DNA of 64,000 bases from Heligmosomoides polygyrus polygyrus (Eukaryota > Nematoda > Chromadorea > Rhabditida > Heligmosomidae), in NCBI GenBank assembly GCA_947396885.1, contig OX377202.1, positions 58,492,034 through 58,556,033 on the forward strand. Reading direction: 5' to 3'. This document shows positions 24,242 through 33,939 of this stretch, one piece after another. A model generated the notes under the pieces. It had not been told where the DNA came from. It searched no databases and was given only the letters and a program-made list of their open reading frames with translations. Every line of letters starts with the position of its first letter. Within the stretch, counting starts at the first letter, position 1. The position numbers and the translations under genes are program-made.

Positions 24242-25710
24242 CTGAAATCGCCTATGATTAGATAGAAATCTGTAAGGCTCTGAAAAATAACACCCGGTGA
24301 CCGGAAGTGCGTTCAGGTGACGTCTCCGGGGCGATACTCAGCAACCCCTCCCCGGCCTGTGTGAGTACTGCAGTGCTTACAATTCTGGATTTTGGCTCTT
24401 TGAGGACGCCGACAGGCCACGAGCAAACAAACATAGGCCCAATCGATCACGCCCTTTTGTCACCTTTGGAGACCCACACATGGCAACGGTAACGACACAG
24501 TGTTTCCGTCCAACGCTCCACTTGGGGGCTTGACGCGAACACATGCCCAACTTTAGCGTCCCTTCCGTTGAACATTTCCTGGTTTCAGCCGCGAACAAAA
24601 GCAGGAACGACGAACAGAGGAATCCACAACTCCCTCTTCGATCTGATTTTCTGAGTGCACCTAAACGAACCCTTCGCTGGTGGGCGAAAGCCGAAACACA
24701 AGTCTTCAATCGCATTCTTCTTGAATAGGTCGTATTCCAAATCAAAGGCTTTTGACGGATGTATGGGCTACGGGCTAAGCATCGCTCGGGCGTGGAATGA
24801 TAGAAGTACCTATGTGCTGCGTATCAAATTTTCACTCGATCTAGATAGAAATGTTGCTCTGCACTGCTGAGTGATACCCAGCGATATTCAGCGGCTATTT
24901 CTCGCACAACCAGAGCGACGTAGCAGTGAAGTGCATTAGGTACTAAGCGAGGCTAGAGACTGGGTGCGAGTAGCGTCAGGGGTAGACAGCACGCCATGCT
25001 TACTGACAACCACCGGTAAGGTGACTACATTGCGAAAGGGAAAAAGCATGGATTTGCGGCGGCCTGACAGGTCCAGGAGACTCGACACTCGAGAAGAGGC
25101 GTGAGTCGTGAGCATTGCTCACGTGAGTGGTTGGGCTGAGCACTGCTGCGGGTGCCGAAAGAATCTGCGATGCTTCTGCGCCACGAGGTACCTCTTCTTC
25201 TACGTGACAAAGCGTCAGAATTTTCTCGAGTAACGAAGATTTGGGCGCGTGTTAGCGCAGTCTGAGGACGCACCGCCGCCAACGTGTATCACGATGAGAG
25301 GACGCGAATATTCTCTCAGCAGAGCCACACGGCTTTAGAACTGGACGTGAGTCGAAGGATGGTGAGGAAGCGTAATAGAGAAGCCCTAGGAAAACTTCGG
25401 TTCTCGAAAACGGAGAAAGCGAAAATAAAGAACATTATGAGAGCGATTACAGTAGTTGCCCTATCAATCTTATGGTTAGATGAGCAAGAGGCTCTAACAA
25501 ACAGCGGACCTATTATACAACTTGAGCTCCGCAGCGAGATTTCATGTAAATCAACCTTGGTGGTATGAAACGCTTGCTTTATTCTCATATGTGCCATGGG
25601 GCATCTTACTGTTGCAACATGCAAGACCACCAGAGTGCAGAGTTTCGGGGTAATCCGACTCGCAATATTCTTTTACGACTTTCTACGTCAATGTGGGGGA
25701 CCGAAGGAAA

Positions 25711-25734
25711 TCTATCTATCTATCTATCTATCTA
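25711..25734. repeat. (ATCT)n microsatellite
   Basis: Six tetranucleotide units in a row within jun intron 5. Confidence 0.95.
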
Positions 25735-25949
25735 CCACTATATAATTGAGTTAGCGGTCGATGACGTTTGAGTGATCTAACCTAAGTGACATACGCCGCA
25801 TCATCCACAGCGGGGGCGGTCGAGTGATCTAACCTGAGTGAGATACGTGAGATACGCCTCACCACCTACAGCGCGGGCAAAATTGGCTATTGAACGTGTG
25901 ATGTTTCTGCAGCAAGGAAAGCGCAGCCCTTTACTGCTTAACACAGCAG

Positions 25950-27270
25950 CCCTTACGCGCGCTTCTGAGCGTCCAGATTCAGAAGCCGACTTCGTGCCAT
26001 TAGCATGAGATGACCACTAAAAGGGGACTAAAAGTAGAAGAGGAAATTCGATGGTGAAGAACCGACAGCGATCAGGAGGGAGCGACCTGGAGGAGGCATC
26101 AGGATGGGGGTCGATAGGAGGAACAATGAAGCAGGCCAGGAGATGGCACCAAGAAAGGTTTAGGCAATAAGGAGGGACCAGTAGGGAGTTACCAATAAAG
26201 GGGGGGGGGCAGTAAGGAGAATCAGCAAGGGGATTCATTACCAGTAAGGGAGACCGGATTTAGAACACGTGACACCGATGTCGCGCTATGGCCTATGTCA
26301 TACCTTCGCTCACCCCGAGCGAAGGCGACGAACAGAGCGATGAGCGAATTCTCTTCGCTAGCGTGAAGCTAGCGAATAGGCGCGCAGTTAATAGCGTTGT
26401 GTGCAGCTGCGTCGTAGCATCGCTACCGATGCTGCCCGACGCTCTGCTCAGCTCAGCGACGCGGTCGCATCGGTAGCGATGCCGTATCGCTCGAAAGTAT
26501 GACACCCCGCCAGCGAGACTTCGCTAGCGGTGGATCGGACAACTGCTACAGGCGTCTGCCCCTCCACAACGTCTGATACCGTCCCTTCCCAATTATGTTA
26601 GATGTCCATCGCCTTCGCTAGCGAAGAGCGATGGTATGACATAGGCCTATGAGCGTTCGCTCGCCCCGTCGTCATGTCGTAAGCGTGGGAGAGCTACTTA
26701 ATTGAGGTAGAGTAGTAAGGAGAACTTCAACCAATCAATCGACCTGGAAGAAGGGACTTGGATGCGGGACATGGACGGGGAACCAACAAAAAGGGAGCCG
26801 TAAGGGAATTCATACGGAGAAAAAGGAATCTGTCGTATGCATAGCCTCTTCATGCTCGACACAGCGGCGACTGCGCGTGCTTCTGAGCTTCTGGATCGGA
26901 AGCGGGTCTTCTCAGCTTCTGGATCCAGAAGACGGGCACCCTACGTCGCGCAACAAACATCCTGATGCTGAATACGTGTTACCGACGTTTGCCATGAGCA
27001 TGAGAGGACTACTAAGGGGGTGGTGGAGAAGGGCGGTAAGGGGGAGCTCTGGGGTGGACCAGGAGAGCGACCAGGAAGGAACGAGCAAACTGGAGGAGCG
27101 GCCAGGATGGGGAAACCAGCAAGAAGATACCAGTAGGGGGTTAGTAGTGGAAACAAAGAAATGGACCAGGAGTTGGGAGCAGGAACTTGGGGGACTAAAG
27201 AAGGGGAGGGAAAGACCAGTAAAGGCGGACCAGCAATTAGATCCAGTAAGAAGAAACGAGTGAGGGGTAA
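25950..27270. repeat. duplicated purine-rich repeat, interrupted by a MITE
   Basis: Two related blocks share cttctgag-tcc-gat, ccatgagcatgaga-gac-actaa and long GGA/AGG-rich tracts containing gaccagtaag-like units. A third, weaker block lies at 26690-26840. One copy is interrupted by the palindromic element at 26286-26650. The long plus-strand ORF at 26877-27263 comes from this purine-rich composition. Confidence 0.45.
26284..26648. mobile_element. palindromic MITE with TATGTCATACC ends
   Basis: ggcctatgtcataccttcgct at the left is mirrored by agcgatggtatgacataggcc at the right. Inside are more inverted blocks (gcatcgctaccgatgc, cgcatcggtagcgatgcc; cttcgctagcg repeated). About 365 bp. No ORF. 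Class unknown; the target repeat was not resolved. Confidence 0.6.
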
Positions 27271-28359
27271 CCTGGCTTCAGAAGACATGTCAATGATATT
27301 GGAGACGCTAGCTGTTGAGCATGAGAACGGTTGCGAAGGAGCAACCTAAGGGACAGAAACACTGCGCAGCACAAACCAATGAAGTTAATGGCCGTCCCGG
27401 AGAGAATATCTATGATGAAGGTACCGAAGTGGTAAACGATTTGATGCCGATAAAGTACGCACCAAGTCCTAGATGCCAGCAAATTTTATGTTTTACAAAA
27501 ACTACTTTCCATAGGTCAGGGATGCTAAAAAGTCGCGCGAAGCGCGAGACACGCCGTTAGGCGAGTCGGAGCACTTGTTGAACATAACGCAGGACCTTCC
27601 AACTACAACGGCACTTAATGGTAAAGAGGTCATACTCCCTCCACAACAGTGGGAGGTGGGACACCATCGTCTGTGCAGGTACAGAAGAATCCTTGCAGCT
27701 CGTGAAAGGCAGAAAGGCAGTGAGAGCTTAAGCATAATCGAAGCGCCGTAGGATAAATTAGGCCCCTCTTGCCATAGCGGTTATTCACGTTCGCTCTGAC
27801 CCATTAGTGTCCTGGTAAGGATCGGGCCGAACGACGAACCTTAGAAGAGACTCCAGCCTTTATGCCAACAGCATCCGTATCCCTGTGGTTGTTTGGAGAC
27901 CCAGCGCTTCTCCGAGCAATTTTCAACGGGCTTCGTTGAACGCTGGGCTTCGTGCACCCTCTTCGCAACGATGACGCTCGTCTTCGGAAGGGCATTAGGA
28001 CGTCGAATCAGGCGATCGATTAGCACTGAGATGGTTTATAGCGCGTAAGCGCATATTATTTGCGATGTCCGCGCTGAGTCAGCCGTCTTTTGTGCGCGTG
28101 AGTCATCCGGACAAGATGTACGACGAGCTGCAGTATCGACGAACCAGCTACAGGTATTGATCGGTCGACCGACGGTTTCGTCGAGAATCAGCTCTTCACT
28201 GCTCTGAATCCGATCTGGAGCGGCGGCGGAGGCGGAGGGGGGGGGGGGGAGCGGGGCATCTATGAAGAATCGCGTGGTGGCTCGTACCGGACAGAGGGCG
28301 GATCTCGTCCACCCGAAACGAAACCAGCGGATTGTGACTGATGGGTGAACAAATCTTAC

Positions 28360-28477
28360 CATGCCTTCGAGTTCCTGGATCCGGTCGATCTTCTTCTGCC
28401 GGCATTTCGTGGCGGCGGCGCGGTTTCGGGCACGTTTTCGGTCCAGCTTCCTCTTCTCCTGCTCGTCCATCACCATC
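28360..28477 (-). CDS. jun-1: jun coding exon 5 (bZIP basic region)
   Basis: This exon encodes the DNA-binding basic region: MVMDEQEKRKLDRKRARN, then RAAATKCRQKKIDRIQELEGM. It carries the bZIP signature NxxAAxKCR, including the conserved Cys whose oxidation controls AP-1 binding, and it resembles the C. elegans JUN-1 basic region closely. The acceptor is cgtccttgttcag|GATGG and the donor is ATG|GTAAGATT in phase 0. Three upstream exons can join it in the same frame: exon 4, the alternative exon at 32572-32654, and a possible untranslated leader ending at 28559. It also contains its own ATGs in good context, so it could serve as the start of a bZIP-only protein. Confidence 0.95.
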
Positions 28478-28558
28478 CTGAACAAGGACGCATTCAGAAC
28501 GAAGGAACGGTTAAAAACGAAAAACAATCGTGTGATCAGGCCGTGGGTCGGCACTTAC

Positions 28559-28935
28559 CTGGACGGCTGAACACTATCACCCTAGCTACTTCATTCCTAC
28601 ACCTAGCCGATGTCATCTGATGTACGGCTTCCAGCACAACACTTTTGCAGGGATCGATGGGCTGTTTGGAGCGTAAATGCGAGGCAGAATCGGGAGACGG
28701 TTAGGGGCTATCGCGCGCGCGGAATCGAAGAACGAGAAGGCGGGCGACGAGGAGGAGAGGAAGGAAATGGAGGCGACGAACCATTCGTTGTGAGGAGCAT
28801 GGTGCTGGATGTTGTAGAGCGGAGGATTGCGAAGTCGCGCGTTCATCGAGGTGGCCGAAGGGTTTGGCGGTGACGGCGCTGGCGGCGGCGGCGGCCGGCG
28901 GTCGTCGTCGCCGCCACTCGCGCGCATGACTCACC
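28559..28935 (-). promoter_or_regulatory. possible internal jun promoter and leader exon
   Basis: A GC-rich patch lies just upstream of the bZIP exon. A consensus donor, TCCAG|GTAAGTGC, ends a possible exon at 28559, 81 nt before the bZIP acceptor. The frame that would feed into the bZIP exon is closed by a TAG about 24 nt upstream of this donor, so a spliced transcript would start translation at ATGGTGATGG inside the bZIP exon and make a protein of about 79 aa. A second good donor (CTGAGG|GTGAGTC) ends at 28935. An ATG frame from 28927 has coding-like base use (MRASGGDDDRRPPPPPAPSP and onward), but I find no donor that links it in frame. Confidence 0.35.
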
Positions 28936-30359
28936 CTCAGCCGACCCACCCCGTCCGACGCAGCCGCCTTCCCCGGATTGCGAAAATTCGCCGAGCAGGA
29001 CCTTCACATGGACCGCGTCAGCAGCACGGCACGCGAAAAAACCAGCTGAGGCGGACCGCTTGGGGAAGTGGAGCTGATCTAGAGGGGGAGCGAGACGCTC
29101 ACATCAGTCTAACGACCGTGCGTGGTTTCGGCACTTTCTTTAGTATCCACCTAGGTAAGGCACCCAACTTGTGCACGCAGCTCTCAACAACCAGTGGATC
29201 AGGAACTTAGAGTTCGAAAGGTAGCTTCTCTTCGCTCCATTCCTTACAGTGTTAAGCGCATCCCTTCTCGAAATAAGAGAAAATTCCTCCTTTCGAAACT
29301 GCCTTCACTACTCGAAACACTAGGAACGAACTTTCTTTTTTAATGCGTGTTAAGAACGGAAGAAAGGAGCTCTAATAAGAAATGGGCAGATAGGGGAAGG
29401 TGATGGCGTGAAAAAAGTACCACAGAAAGTGGCTGCTACAATCTTCAGAGGCTGATGATAGGTTGACAACTTTCAACGAGTAGTGACCAAAGCGAAGGTC
29501 AACTGAAGTGAATGGGCACATTTCCCTTTTCTCAAACACTAGCGCAAAGCATGATTGGTCATATTCAAGTTTCTGAATCGTTCCGTCTCAGTATTTCTAC
29601 TTCCTAGCGTCTTCTTCAGAAGCAGTACTTCTTCAATCAATGGAGGAAAACACAGCTGTCCAAAAACAACACTTTCATTGAAATTGTGAAAAAAGATTAA
29701 CGCATTATTCGTATGATAGAGTCATCCTGCGATTCGACAAAACTATAATAGGAACCATATAACGTAACGGCGTCCAATACCTGCCACACATCGCTTGGTT
29801 CTGGAGCAAAGGGTAAAGAAAGAAGAATGATAGGGGTGGGTTTACCGTCGACCGAGACATCGCTTCCGATTTTTCATCGAACACCTCCGTTTCTCTCAGC
29901 TCTTCTCTCTACCAACCATTTTCTACACTTCTATCGCCCAACTTTAACTATGTTCGCGAAGCGAGTGTTTGTAGAGTCAGTCTCCTGAAAGCGCGACATT
30001 ATGAACTCTTCCCGCAGTGCAGGGCCAACTTGCTGGAAAGGATTACGCAGTTGAAGGAGGCTCTCCGTATGGGCTTGCTTGCGATCGTGACAAGTTAGGC
30101 CATTTGGATCGTGATAGATGATATGGAACATTTGGAAACCAGGCTGAATATGCGAGAAATCGGCACAGCTTAACGCCCCGAAACGGAGCCATGCTGTTTT
30201 GGGGAGAAGGAATCCCAACAGCGACAAATCGCCCCGGATCTCCAAATATGGAAGGTTATGCATGACTGTGAGGTCAAGAAGTTTCGCGTTCCCGTGTGGA
30301 GCACACAAAGTCTTCGAATCAATCGGGACGGGTTCAAATTTTCGCCGATTCCAGCAGTG

Positions 30360-31430
30360 TGTCACGGCATGGCACATTTTTCTACCTGAACAAGTGACAT
30401 CTAGATCTGGAACTGTACTCTATACTAGTTTGAAGTCAACCGCTAACGGTAACTTAGGTGTCTTTCAATACTTCGAAGATTTTTTTACGGTGTGCAAAGA
30501 CCTCTCGAAGCGCTCTTCGAATCGATCAAGGAGCCGTCAGCGAGGGCTTGACTAGTCGCGGAAATAAATACATTATCTTCTGACGGAAGAAGACAAGGGT
30601 AGGATGTGAAACTGTACCTTGTCAAATCATAGCCCCTGATTATTCACCTTTATCACCTGTCGTCCCTTGACATTCGAATTGCTCGAGCTGGCGCCAGCGG
30701 CGTCTCCATTCGTCGCTGTGCCAGAGTGCTCCAATGGATTCTTTGCTAGAGACAGGAAGAGCGTGATATCCTTTGTTCAGAGCCTTCGCGAGGAAGTCCG
30801 AGCAAAGCGTTGATGGGCGTACTGGTATCTCTTGACATCGCGCTAAATCCAGTCGGTGACGGCTCTTGTCCAGCGGGTGTCTGCGAAGCGCATTACGTGG
30901 CCGGCCTACCTAATTTTCCCCTGATGATTACACGGTAAGAAATCAAGCTTTTCTGCAGCGATGTCCGATATAATGCTCGATTTCTGAATAGATTTTTTTC
31001 GGCAAATGATGCAAAATCGAACCTCCTGATCATATCGAAGACCGTTACCGAGTAATCTGTTTTGCTGTTGTTGTCGTTGTGTATTGAACAAGGTTTAGAT
31101 CTTTATGCGGCAAAACATCATTTCTGTAAGTCGTTTTTTTCGGAAAGAACATTTTTTCATGAAAACGGCGATTTTGAGTACCTTGCCCCAATCGTAAGAA
31201 ATATCGCTGCAGAAAGACCTAGTTTGTTACCCGTATAGAAGAACATTTTGATAAGTCAAGCCTTCGCTAGGACTTCACGATCGATTCGAAGAGCGCTTCA
31301 AAAAAACCTTTCTGCACTGCAAAAAGTCGTCTAATTCTAAGAAAACACCTGAAATACTATTTGCAGTTAACATCGGTACTTCAGTACAGTTTGAGATCAA
31401 GATGTAGATTGTTCAGGCAGTAAAAAATTG
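30360..31430. repeat. inverted repeat interrupted by RTE-A tail
   Basis: 30365-30560 and 31240-31425 are inverted copies at moderate identity: cgaagcgctcttcgaatcgatc against gatcgattcgaagagcgcttc, and the ctacctgaacaa block against ttgttcaggcag. The RTE-A fragment 30641-30917 sits between the arms. This is likely an old MITE or foldback element. Confidence 0.6.
30641..30917 (-). mobile_element. 5'-truncated RTE-A 3' end with target duplication
   Basis: Same sequence as 1528-1810 (tatcacctgtcgtccc, ctggcgccagc-gcgtctccattcgtc, cgaagcgcattacgtggccggcc). It is flanked by CCCCTGAT at 30633-30640 and 30918-30925, an exact repeat that fits a target-site duplication. Only the C-terminal coding part and tail remain, the usual result of incomplete reverse transcription. 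Confidence 0.85.
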
Positions 31431-32571
31431 GTATGAAATCCTTCGGCGAAAAATTGAAACTGTCCTGTCTGATTGACGAACCAGAAAATCCTCCTGAGAG
31501 GCTGAAAAAGTTACGGGACAACCTTCTCCTAACGACAAGATACAGGGCGAGCGCTCCCTCCACCCCCCTTCAAAAGGACGTCAGAGCCGGCCTGCCTTTC
31601 GATTCTCCAACCTCAAGTGTGACTCGGTTCGGACCGGTGTGCAAGGTCGCAACATTGAGTGAAAACCCCTCCGTGCTCATTTTCTACGTACGCACAAAGA
31701 GATGCCAACCTGAGCGTTCACCCATTCTCCCGAAACTGAATCGAGACAACTCTCGGAAATCGCAAAGACCACACAAAAATAGTCCGATCCGCACGGCGGC
31801 GCAGCATATTCATATCTTCGCTTTGATTTCCAGCAACGACTTTAAGCATCGTTAATCTTCTCTGCAGAAAGGATGCCAGCGGCATCGCGTGCTTTGGATG
31901 AGGTGACAGTGCCAGTGGTTAGATGGAGTCTAGCAGAAACAGCGTGACAAAAGCCGCGAGGCTTGCTAGGCAATCCAAAGCGGTGGTCAGTGGGAAAGAA
32001 TGTGTTTTCTTAAATCTCAACAGTACTGAGAAGGACTTCTCGATCGATAGCGAGTACACTCACTGTTCCCCCGCGTGAACGCTATGAAGCTTTCGCGAAC
32101 GCCAAGAATTTGCTAACAAAGCGCTGGGCCGAAGTATTGCTCTGCAATGTACAGTTTCTCGGTTAGTTGAGTTGCAGCTTTTCTACATCACTTTATGTGT
32201 TTATACACCGAATGGGTAACTTTTGAATGTTTAGTGAAATTATTTTCTTGAGATCCATCTTCTATTATTCTAGTAAGCTTCGACACGATAGCAGCAGCGC
32301 AAAAAAGCATAGTCAAGTACGTGACAAAGAGGATAGCAAGTTGGCCTAGCTTGTTGGTTGGAAATCGGAAGGCATCTCTTCTCGATCGACAGTTAGCCAC
32401 AGATTGGTTCCTTGTTTGAGCGCCGCGAAGTTTCCTCAGAGGGCAATCACGTGTGTTAAAATAATGATATTGAGTCGTAATGACACCATCTGTTGAACAG
32501 CGGTCGGCGTTTTTGAATGACATGTGCTCCAGTACTGTTTAAAGTGTTTGGCAAAAGGGTTCTAGGCTCAC

Positions 32572-32654
32572 TCGACTTTGCGCGCCCTCGGATCCGGCGG
32601 AGGCGTGTGGAAGCAGGAAGCATCGTAGCTGGAAGGGAACGAGGCGAAATCCAT
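32572..32654 (-). CDS. jun-1: jun alternative first coding exon
   Basis: An ATG at 32654 opens a 27-codon frame beginning MDFASFPSSYDASCFH and continuing TPPPDPRARKV. It ends at the donor GA|GTGAGCC with two leftover bases. Joining it to the bZIP exon at 28477 restores the codon GAG and the frame: ARKV-E-MVMDEQEK. This is exactly the phase and codon used by exon 4. The predicted isoform is about 107 aa: a short Ser/Pro-rich head, the basic region and the zipper, without the upstream region. The exon lies in a CpG-rich patch inside the 21-kb intron, which suggests an internal promoter. Coding use is strongly biased to C or G at third positions, as in the other jun exons. Confidence 0.62.
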
Positions 32655-32900
32655 CGCAAGCAGGTGGACGAGGCAGCAGCTGACGCGTTTACTGTAGATG
32701 TGAGGAAGGTGGAAGGTGATAGGGCCCAAGGGTGGCGGTGTTATCGCAGTGACTCAGCCCGTCGCCCTCGTCTCACCATCAGTCCGAGCCAGGCGCCCGA
32801 ATCGCCTTCTCCCCGCAGCCGCTGCTGCAGCATCGTCCGGAACAGCGCCGATGCTCAGTGACCGCGCAGGTCGACTCGAAAACCTCCTGGCCAGTAGTGG
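32655..32900 (-). promoter_or_regulatory. CpG-rich patch upstream of alternative jun exon
   Basis: A GC- and CpG-rich stretch in an otherwise AT-rich intron lies immediately 5' of the alternative first exon on the minus strand. It also holds a plus-strand ORF (32716-32964), which I take to be a by-product of base composition. The promoter role is inferred from composition and position only; no TATA or initiator motif is clear. Confidence 0.35.
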
Positions 32901-32994
32901 TGGGCAGACAGCTCAGTCCAGCTGTTCAGATGTTTTTTCTTTGCTGCGATGCGATCATTTATAGGACAAGCGCCGGTTCCTCATTGTAATTACA

Positions 32995-33240
32995 CTTCCA
33001 GAAAATTTTCGAATATTCGATTGGTTTTGAATGCCGAAAATTTTCGAGTTTTCCAGGGTCCAGAGTTGAACTGGGATGTATTCGGAAAACGTGAATATTG
33101 TGAATACTCGAGCTCGAATAATGTCGAAGCTCGATTCCTTAAAAACTCGAATTCGAATACACTCAAAAATGAGATTTTTCGATTATATTTAAATGGATTA
33201 TCTAGATCGTTCAAATACCTATTCGAATAAGCCATTCCGG
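32995..33240. repeat. TTCGAA/ATTCGAAT-rich repeat
   Basis: Degenerate palindromic array of the same kind as 6285-6390, 9195-9440 and 58753-59045. Terminal repeats and target duplication were not resolved here. Confidence 0.6.
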
Positions 33241-33424
33241 CGTAACTACGTACATCTGAGTTTTATTAAATGATTTTGAATTGCTCTACTTTCCCTACAA
33301 ATTTTTAAATTTTCAAAAGTAAACCGCGTATTTCGTATTCCTCGTAAAGTGATTCCGATAACCCTGTCTTTATCGAATCCAGTCTTGGAGTTGCAACGAA
33401 ATTGAAGACAAAACGCTTTGACAT

Positions 33425-33937
33425 CCTGAAGTTCTACAAATGAGGGATGAGGAATCCGAACATCACAAAAATATCCGGACGTCTACGAATGAATGTGTTC
33501 AACGGGGTATTAAGAGGTACTGGTCGTCCACGGAGTGGTCGTACGTCAGCTGCAATCACCCAGCAACTACCAACGAAATTCGGCAGATGATTAGCCGAAA
33601 TCCAGTGCGCTCCGTTTGAAAAATGGCAGAGAATCTCAACATGGGCATTTCCAGGATGGCGAGAAACAAGAGTATGTGTGCTTATACGATAAAACAACTC
33701 CACCTGCTCAGTGAAGAGAGGGAGAAAAGAATACCTCGAAAATCGAGGAGGATGGTACGACTCGTCGTGAGTGATAGCTTTCGCAAGGTGCTCCTCACTG
33801 ACGGCAAGACATACGTTGAGTTAGCGCAGTGCCTTCCAAAGAAGAAACGGAATTCGAGATGCAAGCAACCGATGGGAGCGCTAGACCTAGTATCGTCGAC
33901 ATTGAGTGGTTTACACGACATCGTCAAGCTTTTTTGA
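33425..33937 (+). pseudogene. Tc1/mariner-superfamily transposase fragment
   Basis: Fragments in more than one frame read like the DNA-binding half of a Tc1/mariner-type transposase: GRPRSGRTSAAI, then RNPVRS with MAENLNMGISRMARN, then YTIKQLHLLSEEREKR and RRMVRLV, then FRKVLLTDGKT where FTDEK (first catalytic Asp) is expected. The acidic pair is reduced to DG. There is no downstream catalytic part in view, and no ends were found. It is an old relic in jun intron 4. Confidence 0.6.
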
Positions 33938-33939
33938 TA

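Larger units (their letters stand above)
24242..28359 (-). other. jun intron 5 (4.1 kb)
   Basis: Non-coding by the exon model. It holds an (ATCT)n run at 25711-25734, a degenerate purine-rich repeat in at least two copies (about 25960-26270 and 26870-27270), and a palindromic MITE at 26286-26650. ORFs at 24377-24745, 26877-27263 and 28036-28554 are shadows or composition effects; the last contains bZIP exon 5 with read-through on both sides. Confidence 0.6.

Noticed and set aside
26877..27288. Long ORFs on both strands
   Set aside because: Purine-rich repeat with few stops on either strand; no domain.
31433..31855. 140-codon plus-strand ORF in jun intron 4
   Set aside because: No family recognised, antisense inside an intron and partly overlapping an old inverted repeat; could be chance.
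32517..32964. Plus-strand ORFs (114 and 82 codons) in a CpG-rich patch
   Set aside because: Antisense to the phase-compatible jun exon and its likely promoter; no domain and no fitting donor in frame.
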